The position numbers were made by a program, and so were the translations under genes. Of a stretch of 64,000 nucleotides of DNA, positions 1-10,056 are shown piece after piece. The notes below the pieces were generated by a model, which ran no database searches, was not told the origin of the DNA, and worked only from the letters and a program-made list of their open reading frames with translations. This stretch comes from Puniceicoccales bacterium (lineage in GTDB: Bacteria; Verrucomicrobiota; Verrucomicrobiia; Opitutales; UBA953). The first letter of the stretch is position 1; every line of letters starts with the position of its first letter. The stretch spans positions 1 through 64,000 of the forward strand of contig JAIRPL010000047.1 in assembly GCA_031256995.1 (NCBI GenBank), given 5' to 3'.

Positions 1-1
1 C

Positions 2-2181
2 CACGCCAATAATGGCTCGACCATCGCCCTTCACGACGAGATCAAGGCCGTCGCCGCCGCTGGAAACACTGAGGGCTACACGGTGACGATCCAAGGAGGC
101 ACCTTTTCCCAGATCGGCCAGAATGCCAGGGTGTTCATCCCGGGCAAGACCACCCTCACCTACGGCACGCACAGGCTGGAGGGCGGCGCGCGCTACCAGA
201 CTTACGACGCGAACGGCGCGTCCTTCGGCAGCTACGAGCTGAAGGCCAACGCCACCCTCGCCGCCAAGGGCGCCGGCAATGTGCTCGCCAGCGAGAAATA
301 CACGTTTGCCCCAAACTCCACACTTGGGTTCGACCTCACGGGCGCCACGCCGGGCGCCGGCACGGCCCTGCTCGCGCTCGCCGGCGGCGAGGTGGACACG
401 TCCAACGGCGGTGTCCTGCCCGGCCAGAACAATGTGGCCCTCAGCGGAAATGTGACCGCGCAGGGCAACTATTACCTCCTCAACGCCACGACCACCACCG
501 CCACCGGTCAGACGTCCCCCGTCAACACCACCGGCGGCACGCTCCTGACGGACAGCCTGACGTTCAACGGCAACCCCGTCTCTGCAGCCGGCGCGATGCC
601 AGCCGACGGCAGGCGCGTCTACGCCACCGCCACGCTGAACACAGGCACGCCCGGCGGCGCCACCACCGGCGACAAGCTCTACGTCGAGATCGCGAACACC
701 GGCTACAACATCGTGAACAGCTGGAGCGGGCCGCTCACCGGTGGCGATTGGAAGGCCGAACTTTCCACAACCGGGACCGGCAACTGGTCCGGCCAGATGT
801 ACGTGAACGACCAAGGCGCCACGGCCACCGCGAACACCTTCCTCAACGGCGACGTCGTCCGGCTTACCTTCCAACAGGTACCCAGCAACGGCAACATTCC
901 GAATGTTGCCGTGGACCCTGTGGGCGTCACCGTTGGCGGCATGGTGGTGGATGGTTGCGCCCGTTTCTCCGGCGGCCCCATCACCGGGCGCGCCAGCAGC
1001 ACCATCGTACACTCCTTGGACACCAACCTGCGCACCCAGGCCAACGGCACGCTGCTCATCACCAACGGCGCCAATGTCACATTCACCAACACCATCGACT
1101 TCGCCGGGAACAACGGCAAGGCTGGTATCCAAGTGGATGATTCGGCAGCGGCGCTGCAACCCACCAGTCCGGGGTCCGGGAGTGGCTCGGCCAGTGGTCG
1201 GAGCGGCGCCTCGGAACTGACTCTCGTAGGTCCCGCGCGCCTTGGCGCCAACGATGACCAGAACGTGCACCTCACAAGTGGCGCGGGGGCTGCCCGGATC
1301 ACCTTCAACCTGGACGCCGACTACACCTACAAAGGCACCATCAGTGGCGACGGACATCTTGTAAAGGATGGAAATACAACGCTTACCCTTGCCAAGGACC
1401 AAACCTTTACGGGCGGGTTTGCCATCGCGGGCGGCACCGTCGTCCTCACGAACAACATTAGCTTGGCGGCAGGCATGGCATGGGTTCAGCCTAACACCAC
1501 GCTTGTCGGAAGCAGCATTGTGAGCGTCGGCGGTGGAGTGCCCTTCGGGAGAAACACCCTCTACTCCCTCATCATGGGCACCCTTTCCCCCGGCGTTGGG
1601 TCCGGGAATGTCGGCAAGCTCACCTTTGGCGCCTCCGTCTTGGACCCCCTCACCTTCGGCGCGGCGAAGCCCGACAACGTCACCCTTCACGCCAGCGCCA
1701 AGCTCATCGTGGACATCCAGGGCACCAACGCCGACCTCGTCGAGGTTGGCGGCAGCATTCTCATCGAAAACAACAACGGCAGCGGCGCGACCCTTGAGCT
1801 TGGCACCGTCGCCGGCCACGTCCCCGCCAACGCGGAATACGTCATTCTCTCCGCCATCGGCGGCACATCACCGGCGTCGACCTCAGCAGCGGCAGCGGAA
1901 CCCCCGCCGCCCTCCCGCCCGACTTCGAGGGAACCCGCATTCTCCGCTCCGCCAACGGCATCGAGTTCGAGGTCCACAAAGGGGACATCCTCGACTCCAA
2001 CGGTATCAAGTCCGGCGAGAAAATCTTCCTGCGCAGCCCCCTTGGCGGCGGCACCGCGACCCCCGTCGTCCCCGAACCCTCCACCTACGCCCTCTGCGGC
2101 GCCATTGCCACCCTCGCCCTTTCCCTCCACCACCGCCGCCGCCGCAACCACAACAACCGCAACAAACCCCACGCCAGCTGA
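2..2181 (+). CDS. PEP-CTERM-anchored exported beta-strand-repeat protein, 5' end cut off by the window, one apparent frameshift
   Basis: The frame is open from base 2, so the start lies outside the window. The visible part is rich in Gly, Thr, Asn and Ala and contains an autotransporter-type strand repeat (YKGTISGDGHLVKDGNTTLTL, near 1330-1390), which is typical of large exported surface proteins. At about 1861 the frame breaks. With one extra C in the GGCGGC/AC context, translation continues as HITGVDLSSGSG and on to a classical PEP-CTERM tail: VPEPST at 2068-2085, a hydrophobic segment, an Arg-rich end, and a TGA at 2179-2181. PEP-CTERM tails are sorted and cleaved by exosortase systems in Gram-negative bacteria that make exopolysaccharide. 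Unlike the two autotransporters further right, this protein has no C-terminal barrel. The break may be a true mutation or a one-base sequence error. Confidence 0.8.
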
Positions 2182-2311
2182 CCCCCGCGCCGGGCGACGC
2201 CGCGCACCAGCTGACGCCGGGGCAACCCCTACGCCAGCTGACGCCGGCGCGGACGACCGTGGTGATGGGCGAGGCCTCTCTCTCGCCGCCGCAACCCCTA
2301 CGCCAGCTGAC
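2171..2311 (+). repeat. Short interspersed repeat ACGCCAGCTGAC
   Basis: Three exact copies of ACGCCAGCTGAC lie at 2171-2182, 2231-2242 and 2300-2311, and a partial copy (CACCAGCTGACGCC) lies at about 2205-2218. The last two full copies share the longer context CAACCCCTACGCCAGCTGAC. The TGA stop of the restored PEP-CTERM frame lies inside the first copy, so the repeat begins at the gene's end. No function is evident. It may be a decayed tandem duplication. Confidence 0.7.
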
Positions 2312-2366
2312 CCATGCGCAACAGGGGTCGAAAAGGTGACCGGCGCCGGCCGCTGCCGCGCCGCAC

Positions 2367-3352
2367 CGCCGTCGTAGCGCAGGTTTCCAAACCTGCTTTC
2401 AAGTCGATTTTTTGGGGAGGGTGTGGGCCAACGAAGATGTCTAACGAAGAGACATTTGGATCTGATTCCCGCCTTGGCCGCCCCTTTTTCACGTTGGGAG
2501 TGGGGCGGCTACAAGGGAGCAGGTTTGGAACCCCGCGCTACGACGGCGGCGCCGCGACTCGCGCCGAGACAGTGCACGCATTGCGAGCCTGCCCTCTGCC
2601 GGCGCCAATTTTGCTGCCGCTGGATCTGGTTTCCGTCTTGGCTGCCCCTTTTTCACGTTGGGAATGGGCCGGATTCAAGGAAGCAGGTTTGGAAACCCGC
2701 GCTACGACGGCGGCGCCGCGACGCGCGCCGAGACATTGCACGCATTGCGAGCCTGCCCTCTGCCGGCGCCACTTTTGCTGCCGCTGAAGACGGTCTTGGA
2801 GCGCGCAGTCTGGAGTGCAGCAGCCTTCTGCCGCTTTGGAGGGCATGGGCCTACAAAGATGGCCAACGAAAAGCGTTTGGATCTGCCTCCCGTCTTGGCT
2901 GCCCCTTTTTCACGTTGGGAGTGGGCCGGCTTCAAGGGAGCAGGTTTGGAAACCCGCGCTACGACGGCGGCGCCACGACGTATTCGAGACATTGCGCGCA
3001 TTTGCGACAGGCCATGTGCACGATGTTGGAGGCGGTGGGCAAGCTACGACGCACGCCAAGGCATTGCGCGCATTGCGAGCCTGTCCTCCGCCGGCGCCAC
3101 ATTTGCTGTCGCTGGAAGCGGCCTTGGAGAGTGACCCTGGAACGTGGCAATCTTGGAGTGCGGCAGTCTGGCGCGCGGCGGCCTTGGTGTGCAGCAGTCT
3201 TCCGCGCTTTGGAGGGTGCGGGCCAACGAAGATGTCCAACGAAGAGGCATTTGGATCTGGTTTCCCGCCTTGGCCGCCCCTTTTTCACGTTGGGAATGGG
3301 GCAGGGTTCAAGGGGGCAGGTTTGGAAGCCCGCGCTACGACGGCGGTGTCTT
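2367..3352. repeat. Degenerate non-coding repeat array between two convergent genes
   Basis: This gene-free stretch holds four diverged copies of a compound unit: a TTTTTCACGTTGGGA block, about 20 bases, then GCAGGTTTGGAAACCCGC followed by GCTACGACGGCGG. The second block lies near 2519, 2683, 2939 and 3317. Further shared blocks are a GCATTGCGAGCCTGCCCTCTGCCGGCGCCA-like segment (about 2577, 2743 and 3067) and a GGGCCAACGAAGATGTC-like segment (about 2426, 2848 and 3221). An inverted copy of the GGTTT block (CGTCGTAGCGCAGGTTTCCA, 2370-2389) opens the array, so the core motif faces inward from both ends. The unit resembles REP-type intergenic repeats. Long open frames cross it in several registers but look like repeat artefacts. 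Confidence 0.8.
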
Positions 3353-3358
3353 CCGGTT

Positions 3359-6300
3359 TTATTTTGGGCTGGGCGCCGCCGCGGGTTGGGGGGTGACAGT
3401 GGGCTGGGTGGGCGGGCGATAGGGATATTGTGGTTGGAGGGCGCGGGCGTGGGCCGCCTCGGGTTGCCGGGAGGCCGGATTGTTTTCCTGAAGCATGTCG
3501 TGGATGGTGCCGCCGACACCGGCTGTGTCGCCTTTTTTGCGAAAGAGTTCAATGACGCGCAAATAGGCCTTGGCGGTCACGACGGCGTGTTTTTTCCAGG
3601 AAAGGAAACAGCGGCGGTAGTAGTTGATGGCGGCATTCTCATTGTTTTTCTTCTCCTCGACCTGGCCGAGGTAGTAGAGGCACCAGGCGGTGTATTCCCC
3701 GCGCCAGGCCTTGTTGGAGGCGCCGTCCGCGAGGATTTTTGCGGCAACGTCATAGTTGCGTGTTTTTCCATCCGGCGCCATTCCGCCGGCAAGGATCAAG
3801 GCCCGGGCATGGGCGAGGCGGATTTCCTTCTCCTTGGAGAGCAGGATGTCGTTGTCCACGGCTTCGCGGAGAAATGCGAGGGCCTCGGCGTATTTTGCGC
3901 CGGCCCCGGCGGGGTTTGATTTTGCAAGGCTCGTCCCGGCCTCGAGGAGGATCTCGGCCTTGGTGAGGAAACCGACGTCGGCGTAGTCGGAGCTGCGCCA
4001 GTGGTCGAGGATGTATTGGGCGTAGGAATCCGCCCGCGTGAGGTTTTTTTGTTCAAGGAGGTAGTCGGCGCCCGCGGCGAGAATCGCCGGGCTAAGCTCC
4101 TCCTCCTTGTAGGCGGCCACGATGCGTGCGATGTACTCGTTGTAGGCTTGGTGGTTGCGCAGGAGCTGGGCGACTTGGGCGCATGCGTAGTAGACGCGCG
4201 CCGGAACGATGTTTTTGGTGGTGCCGTTTTGCCTGAGGAGGGTGGCAATTTGCTCGGTGGCGAGGGTGAGGACTTTCCGGTTTTCCTCGGCCTTCCGGCG
4301 ATCGCGTTCCTCGCGGGAGATTTCCGGCACGGGTGCCGGTGCCGCGGCGGGGGCGGGGGTGGCCCCTGTGTTTTCCCCGGGGGATTGGCGCCTGGCCTCC
4401 TCCTGCGCGCGCTGGGCCTCGCGGGCGGCTTGCTGCACCTCCCGCCGGGTTTTTGCGACGATCCGGTTGGCAAGCTCGCCGATGAGTTGCTCGACGTTTT
4501 CCTGGCGATAATCCCCGATGTTGCGTTTTATGGCGTCGGCCAGGATCTCGACGGCCGGTTTGACGAGGTATTCGTCCGGGATGCCTTTGATGCCCTCGGC
4601 GGCGAGTTTTCCGCGGCGTGCCTCGGGGGTTTTGCCGAGGCGTTCCACGGAACGGAGCACCCAGTAGAGGTGGCCGAGCGCCTTGGGGCTGTTGGGGTTG
4701 CGGCTGTAGAATGTGTGGTAGATTTCGAGCATCCGCCCCCATTCCTGCTGGGCGGGAAGGCGGCGGTTAAGCTCCCGGGTCACAAAGTCGAAGGTTTGCG
4801 AGTCTTCGGAGGAACCGAGGGCGGCCTCCACGTAACAATTGATGGCGGTCCGCAGGTGCCTGGTCTTTTGCTCGTTGGTGTTGGCGGCGGTTTTGTCGTC
4901 CAGATACCTGAAGTAGACATCACCGAGGAGGGTACGCACCTCGGGGGTCAATTTCTCGATGGAGGCGCGGTATTCGGCGTCGACATTCGCCGGGAGGCGT
5001 TTGAGGTCGTATTTTTCGAGCCAGTCGCGGGCTTGTTTCTCAACCTTGGTGTTATTGGTGATCTCCCATGCGGCGGGTTCGCGTTTGTGGCGTTTTTTGA
5101 AGTCGTATTTCTCGCGTTCACTGGCTTTTACGCCGAATTCGACCAGGGCGAGGCGGTATTCGGCCTCGGGGACAAATTTTCCCTTGGGGTATTGCTGGAG
5201 GTAGCCGTTTTTGTCGCTGACGCCGAATCCCGCGAGCGTTTCCTGATACTTGCCGAGGAAAAAGTAGCACAGGCCCCGCATGTAGACCATTTGCTCGCGC
5301 TGGGTGCTTGCGGGGTAATGGCTTAGGAAGGATTCGATCTCTTTTTGCGCCTCCTCCCACTCGACGGATTGGAAGAGGGCGGCGCAGATGTACCAGTCGA
5401 CCCATTCCTTGTATGCCTTGGTGAGTGACTTGACATTTGCCCGTGCCCATCGGAATTGGGTGACGGCTTCCTTGTAGTCGCCAAGGTCGAAGGAGATTTC
5501 GCCGATGAGGACGGCGACCTCGCCGATTTCCTCGGCCGCGGGATATTTGGCGATGAATTTCCGGCATTCCTCCTGGGCTTCCTTGGTGCGTTTGATCGCG
5601 CGAAGGGCCTTGATATAGTAGTAGTGGGCGACGCTCATTCTTGAGAATTTTGGGCTGTTCTCAAAAATGTCGCGCAGGGCGATGAAGGCTTCCCAGGGGC
5701 GGTTGATTTCGAGCAGGCACAGGGCGATGCGGTAGGAAAGAAAGGCATCATAATCCGGGTTTTTACGGAACATGCTGACGGCGGCGGCAAAGAGGTCGCG
5801 CGCCTGCTCCTCCTTGGTGATCTCGGCTTTTTGCTCGTCGGTGGGGTCCTTGGTCCCGATTTTCTTCCGGATCGCGGTCACCCTTGCCTCCTGGATTTGC
5901 ATGGCGTCATCGAGCAGGGCGGTAAGGGGGGCGCTGCGGAGGATTTCCTGGAAGGCGCCGAGGGCCTGCCTGTAGAGGCGCATGCGCTGTGATTCCGCAT
6001 CGGGGTTGCCCTGAAGTTCGTCGGCCTGGCGGAAGAGGTCCTCGGCTATGCCGAAGCGCTGGAAACTGGCAGTCGCGCGATCAAGCGGGTTGCCGGTCGT
6101 GGCGTCCTGAATGGAGTCGGAGAGGGCGCGGGCCTCCTTGGTTTTGCCGAGCTTGGTGAAGAGTTCCACGGCGTAATTGGCCGCCTCGCGGATCTCGGCG
6201 ACGCGGAAATTGCGTGTCGCGATGATGGGGGTGATGATGGTCGCGAGGCACTCCTCCATGGTGGTTTTCGCCGCGGTCTCGTTATTGGCCCTGGCCTTGC

Positions 6301-6925
6301 CGACGAGGGCCTTGCAATAGGCGATGGAAAGGCGGACGCGGTCGGAGGTGTTGTGGGAATTTTTGGAGGCGGCAAGCAGGGGGGCGAGGTACTTCAGCGC
6401 ATCCTCCCATTTTTGTTGCTCGCCATAGACTTGCGCGAGGGCGATCTGGGCATCGCGCACGAAGTTGCCCTCACCAAAATAGCCGTCGGTGCCCTTGGGA
6501 TATTGAAGGAAGAGAAGAAGCTCTTTCTCGGCTTCCTTCCACTTTTTTGCCTCCTCCCCCTCCTTGACCTTGAGGGCCTGCCAGGATGCCGCCAGGCGCA
6601 GGTGGAGAAAGGCGTTGTAGGCGGTGCCCTTGTCCTTTTCCCTGGCGACAAAGGCGTCCACGTCCTTTTTGAACTGGGTGAACTGTTTGTTGTAGGAGAC
6701 GATGGCCTCCAGGTATTTGCCGTTTTGGAAGAGTGTCTCGGCGTTTTGGAATTCGGTGATGAAGGGAGGCAGTTTTTGACGGTCCTTGGCCTCCGCGGCC
6801 GGGGTTGCCGGGGCTTGGGGGGCGGCATGGAGGTTGGCGGGGGTGCCGGGAAGACCCATTGCGGCGGCGGCGAGAAAACCGAGGGATAACGCGGGGGAGA
6901 TGTTGTGGGTTGGACGGGTCTTCAT
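3359..6925 (-). CDS. Large exported tetratricopeptide-repeat protein
   Basis: The predicted product has 1188 residues and begins MKTRPTHNISPALSLGFLAA, a signal peptide with probable cleavage after an Ala-rich stretch near residue 35. The rest is almost wholly helical, with many TPR-like helix pairs (for example ALGAFQEILRSAPLTALLDD and ALRDIFENSPKFSRMSVAHY), so it is probably a periplasmic or outer-membrane scaffold. A Pro/Ala/Arg-rich linker near residue 870 (APAAAPAPVPEISREERDRR) splits the repeats. The C-terminus is a Pro/Gln-rich tail. The frame stays open further upstream to 7186, but ATG at 6925 is preferred because the signal peptide starts there. It is divergent from the ROK-family gene, and its 3' end abuts the repeat array. 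The specific function is unknown. Confidence 0.85.
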   Translation of the reverse strand: MKTRPTHNISPALSLGFLAAAAMGLPGTPANLHAAPQAPATPAAEAKDRQKLPPFITEFQNAETLFQNGKYLEAIVSYNKQFTQFKKDVDAFVAREKDKGTAYNAFLHLRLAASWQALKVKEGEEAKKWKEAEKELLLFLQYPKGTDGYFGEGNFVRDAQIALAQVYGEQQKWEDALKYLAPLLAASKNSHNTSDRVRLSIAYCKALVGKARANNETAAKTTMEECLATIITPIIATRNFRVAEIREAANYAVELFTKLGKTKEARALSDSIQDATTGNPLDRATASFQRFGIAEDLFRQADELQGNPDAESQRMRLYRQALGAFQEILRSAPLTALLDDAMQIQEARVTAIRKKIGTKDPTDEQKAEITKEEQARDLFAAAVSMFRKNPDYDAFLSYRIALCLLEINRPWEAFIALRDIFENSPKFSRMSVAHYYYIKALRAIKRTKEAQEECRKFIAKYPAAEEIGEVAVLIGEISFDLGDYKEAVTQFRWARANVKSLTKAYKEWVDWYICAALFQSVEWEEAQKEIESFLSHYPASTQREQMVYMRGLCYFFLGKYQETLAGFGVSDKNGYLQQYPKGKFVPEAEYRLALVEFGVKASEREKYDFKKRHKREPAAWEITNNTKVEKQARDWLEKYDLKRLPANVDAEYRASIEKLTPEVRTLLGDVYFRYLDDKTAANTNEQKTRHLRTAINCYVEAALGSSEDSQTFDFVTRELNRRLPAQQEWGRMLEIYHTFYSRNPNSPKALGHLYWVLRSVERLGKTPEARRGKLAAEGIKGIPDEYLVKPAVEILADAIKRNIGDYRQENVEQLIGELANRIVAKTRREVQQAAREAQRAQEEARRQSPGENTGATPAPAAAPAPVPEISREERDRRKAEENRKVLTLATEQIATLLRQNGTTKNIVPARVYYACAQVAQLLRNHQAYNEYIARIVAAYKEEELSPAILAAGADYLLEQKNLTRADSYAQYILDHWRSSDYADVGFLTKAEILLEAGTSLAKSNPAGAGAKYAEALAFLREAVDNDILLSKEKEIRLAHARALILAGGMAPDGKTRNYDVAAKILADGASNKAWRGEYTAWCLYYLGQVEEKKNNENAAINYYRRCFLSWKKHAVVTAKAYLRVIELFRKKGDTAGVGGTIHDMLQENNPASRQPEAAHARALQPQYPYRPPTQPTVTPQPAAAPSPK

Positions 6926-7161
6926 GATGCTCAAGAGAGTTGTTTTTCTGTTTTGCGGAGAATTGCCCTGACGGTGTGCGCGGGGATCCGGTCTTGCGGG
7001 CAGGGCGTTGAGGAAAACAAGCACGGGTGTCGCGCAGGAAACGACGCCGGCAGAATGTCGCTGGGGGGCGCGATTTCCAGAAAAAACGAGGGGGGTGGAA
7101 GGTGCCCCAAGGGGGCAGGCAAGGCTTGTCTTGCGGGAAGGGCGGCATTTTCCTGCGGCCC

Positions 7162-8562
7162 ATGAGATCCCTGCCGATTTTTCCAAAATTCACGCCGGAG
7201 GCGGATCCTGGGTTTGTTCCTGCCGTGCTTTGGCGCCGCGCCTATCGTGAACTGGCGTCGCGCACTCCGGGTGCCGCGCCACTCGCGCTTTCGTTGTCGC
7301 GACCTGATGGCACGGCCTCGACATTCCGCCTGTTCTGCCTGCCATTCACGGCGGAATTCGCGGCCCTGAACAAGATGTTCATCGAGCGCACGGTGAAGTT
7401 TTTGCTTTGGGCGCGCGGTGGAAACCGGGTCTGGCTTTGCGGGTTGCATGCCAATGCCGTGGCGGCGATGTTGCGAGAGGCCTACCGGCCGGGCGGCGAA
7501 CGGGCGTTTGATTACGATTTCGTCCAAAAACTCTTCGACACGGGCCTCGAAATCGCCGTGGTTCGTGACGAGTCGGAGTTTCCGCCCGAGGTTGCCTCGC
7601 ATCTGCCCCTGGGGCGCAATTTGGATGGCTGCCGCATCGGTTTCGATCTTGGTGGCAGCGACCGCAAATGCGCCGCGCTGGTGGATGGGAGGGTGGTTTT
7701 CTCCGAGGAGGTCAAATGGGATCCTTATTTCCAGCCGGACCCCGCCTACCATCGCGCCGGAATCATGGACACGCTTCGGCGCGCCGCCTCGCACCTGCCG
7801 CGGGTGGATGCCATCGGGGGATCCTCGGCGGGTGTCTATATTAATAATACTGTGCGCGTGGCTTCGCTTTTCCGGGGAATCAAGGATCCCGGGGTTTTTG
7901 AGCGGTGCGTGAAGAACATTTTTCTGGAGATTGCCGCCGAGTGGGGTGTGCCCTTTGAGGTGCTCAACGACGGGGATGTCACCGCATTGGCCGGCTCGAT
8001 GAGCCTTGGTGAGAACGCGGTGCTCGGCATCTCGATGGGGACCAGCGTCGCGGGTGGTTATGTGGACCCCGCCGGGCGTGTCACAAACTGGCTTTCCGAA
8101 TTGGCGTTTGTGCCGTTTGACCACCGCGAGAACGGCCCCTTGGATGAGTGGTCGGGGGATGCCGGGTGCGCCGTGCAATATTTTTCACAACAAGGCGTCG
8201 GGCGTCTGCTGCCTGCCGCGGGAATCACGCTGCCTGCCGGGATGAGGCTCCCCGAGCAGCTTGAGACCTTGCAGCACCTGATGGCTTCCGGAGATCCCCG
8301 CGCACGCAAGGTTTACGAGACAATCGGCGTCTGTTTTGGCTATTACCTCGCGTTGCTTGCCGAGTTTTATGAATACCGCCACCTGCTCGTGATGGGGCGC
8401 GTGACAAGTGGCGAAGGCGGCACCATCATCATTGAAAAGGCGCGCGAGGTGCTTTTTGCCGAGTTTCCCGAGCTGAGCATCGTCCCGCGCGTTCCCGACG
8501 AGCAGGACAAGCGGCACGGCCAGGCTGTCGCCGCCGCAAGCCTCCCTGCCCTGCGCCATTGA
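7162..8562 (+). CDS. ROK-family sugar kinase-like protein
   Basis: The product is 466 residues long when started at the ATG at 7162 (MRSLPIFPKF). A longer in-frame extension to 7027 is Arg/Lys-rich and unlike the family. The central part has the actin-like ATPase fold marks of ROK proteins: a phosphate-1 loop GFDLGGSDRK (about residue 160), AIGGSSAGVYINN, an EVLNDGDVTALAGS segment carrying the likely catalytic Asp, and LGISMGTSVAGGYVD. The Cys-rich zinc motif usual in ROK kinases and repressors is not visible. The first 150 residues are not a winged helix, so a kinase-like or sugar-sensing role is more likely than a repressor. Substrate cannot be assigned. MetY follows 57 bases downstream on the same strand. 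Confidence 0.75.
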   Translation: MRSLPIFPKFTPEADPGFVPAVLWRRAYRELASRTPGAAPLALSLSRPDGTASTFRLFCLPFTAEFAALNKMFIERTVKFLLWARGGNRVWLCGLHANAVAAMLREAYRPGGERAFDYDFVQKLFDTGLEIAVVRDESEFPPEVASHLPLGRNLDGCRIGFDLGGSDRKCAALVDGRVVFSEEVKWDPYFQPDPAYHRAGIMDTLRRAASHLPRVDAIGGSSAGVYINNTVRVASLFRGIKDPGVFERCVKNIFLEIAAEWGVPFEVLNDGDVTALAGSMSLGENAVLGISMGTSVAGGYVDPAGRVTNWLSELAFVPFDHRENGPLDEWSGDAGCAVQYFSQQGVGRLLPAAGITLPAGMRLPEQLETLQHLMASGDPRARKVYETIGVCFGYYLALLAEFYEYRHLLVMGRVTSGEGGTIIIEKAREVLFAEFPELSIVPRVPDEQDKRHGQAVAAASLPALRH

Positions 8563-8619
8563 ACCAGCCGGCGGGAAGGCGCCCGCACCCTCTTTGCAAC
8601 CCTGTTCCTCGCATCAACC

Positions 8620-9960
8620 ATGAATCGTGAAAATCAGACATCCGCCACGCCCAAAACGCAAGGGCTTGGCACCAAGGCCCTGCATGCGGGCCAGTCCGTC
8701 AAGGGCGACCCGGCGACCTGCGCCGCCGCCGTCCCCATCTACGCGACGAGCAGCTATGTGTTTCGCGATGCCGAGCACGCCGCCAACCTTTTCGGATTGA
8801 AGGAGATTGGGAATATTTACTCGCGGTTGATGAACCCCACAAATGACGTCGCCGAGCGCCGCATCGCCGCCCTTGAGGGAGGCACCGCCGCGCTGCTCCA
8901 CGCCTCCGGCCAGGCGGCGACCACCAATGCCATTTTGAATGTCGCCCGCGCGGGAGACCATGTCGTCTCCGTCGCACAGCTCTACGGGGGGACGTACAAT
9001 CTTTTTCACCACACACTGCGCCACTTGGGCATCGAGGTGACCTTTGTCGATGTCGCTGACCACGAGGGATTCCGCCGCGCCATCCGCCCCAACACGAAAG
9101 CCATTTTTGGCGAGAGTCTTGGAAACCCGGCCCTCACGCTCTTCCCCTACGAGCAAGTCGCGCCAATCGCCCGCGAGGCGCAAGTGCCCCTCATCATTGA
9201 CAACACGGCCCTTTCCCCCGTCCTGCACCGTCCCTTTGAGCACGGCGCCAATGTTGTTGTGCACTCCGCGACAAAATACCTTGGCGGGCACGGCACTTTC
9301 CTTGCGGGGGCGGTTGTCGATGGCGGCAATTTTGACTGGATGGCGGCCGGAGGCGGCCGGAAATTCCCAGGATTCACCGAGCCGGACCCCAGCTACCACG
9401 GCATTGTGCACGGCGAGGCATTCAAGGACTTCCCCGGTTGTGGCAATATCGCCTTCGCCATGAAGATCCGGCTGCAGCTTTTGCGCGACGCGGGCGCCTG
9501 CCTTTCGCCCTTTCATGCCTTCCTGCTCTTGCAGGGACTTGAGACGGTCCACCTGCGCCTTGAGCGCATCAGCCACAATGCCCTGCAAACCGCCGGTTTT
9601 CTCGCCGCGCACCCGAAAGTCTCGTGGGTGAATTACCCCGGGCTGCCCGGCTCGGCCAGCCACGCCGCCGCGAAAAAGTATATCTCGGGCGGTTTTGGCG
9701 GCCTGCTCGGCTTTGGCCTCAAGGGCGGCCACGGGGCCGGGCGGAAGTTCATCGAAGGCCTGCGGCTCTTCACGCATGTCGCCAACATCGGGGATTCGCG
9801 CTCACTCGCCATTCACCCGTCGAGTACCACGCACAGCCAGCTTTCCGACGAGGAAAAACTGGCGACGGGAACCCCGCCGGATTTTGTCCGCCTCTCCCTC
9901 GGCACAGAGGATTTCCCGGACCTTCGTGACGACCTGGAACAGTCCCTTGCCTCCCTTTGA
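8620..9960 (+). CDS. metY: O-acetylhomoserine sulfhydrylase (PLP-dependent Cys/Met metabolism enzyme)
   Basis: The product has 446 residues, the normal length for MetY. It begins after AACC-ATG with no Shine-Dalgarno. Family marks in order are [10 protein letters not shown] at the N-terminus, [32 protein letters not shown], and the PLP-binding lysine in [13 protein letters not shown]. The C-terminal part contains [11 protein letters not shown] and [14 protein letters not shown], where the Arg/Ser contacts to substrate carboxylate lie in this family. It should convert O-acetylhomoserine plus sulfide to homocysteine in the cytosol, feeding methionine and, through MetK in this window, S-adenosylmethionine. 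A related gamma-synthase activity cannot be fully excluded. Confidence 0.92.
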   Translation: MNRENQTSATPKTQGLGTKALHAGQSVKGDPATCAAAVPIYATSSYVFRDAEHAANLFGLKEIGNIYSRLMNPTNDVAERRIAALEGGTAALLHASGQAATTNAILNVARAGDHVVSVAQLYGGTYNLFHHTLRHLGIEVTFVDVADHEGFRRAIRPNTKAIFGESLGNPALTLFPYEQVAPIAREAQVPLIIDNTALSPVLHRPFEHGANVVVHSATKYLGGHGTFLAGAVVDGGNFDWMAAGGGRKFPGFTEPDPSYHGIVHGEAFKDFPGCGNIAFAMKIRLQLLRDAGACLSPFHAFLLLQGLETVHLRLERISHNALQTAGFLAAHPKVSWVNYPGLPGSASHAAAKKYISGGFGGLLGFGLKGGHGAGRKFIEGLRLFTHVANIGDSRSLAIHPSSTTHSQLSDEEKLATGTPPDFVRLSLGTEDFPDLRDDLEQSLASL

Positions 9961-9971
9961 CGCATCCCTGC

Positions 9972-9994
9972 TCTTGAGTTGAAGGTGCTCAAGA
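9972..9994 (+). terminator. Hairpin after metY
   Basis: A perfect 7-bp inverted repeat (TCTTGAG, 9-base loop, CTCAAGA) begins 11 bases after the metY stop codon. There is no U tract, so it may be a 3' stabilising hairpin or a factor-dependent end rather than an intrinsic terminator. Confidence 0.35.
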
Positions 9995-10056
9995 ATGGGA
10001 AACGCAATGTGACATTGCCGTTGCGCCAACCGGGGTGGATTCCATATCCCTGAACC

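Noticed and set aside
2423-3919. 498-codon open frame through the repeat array on the + strand
   Set aside because: It runs across non-coding repeats and into the antisense of the TPR gene; the translation is Arg/Trp-rich and repeats with the DNA units in all frames.
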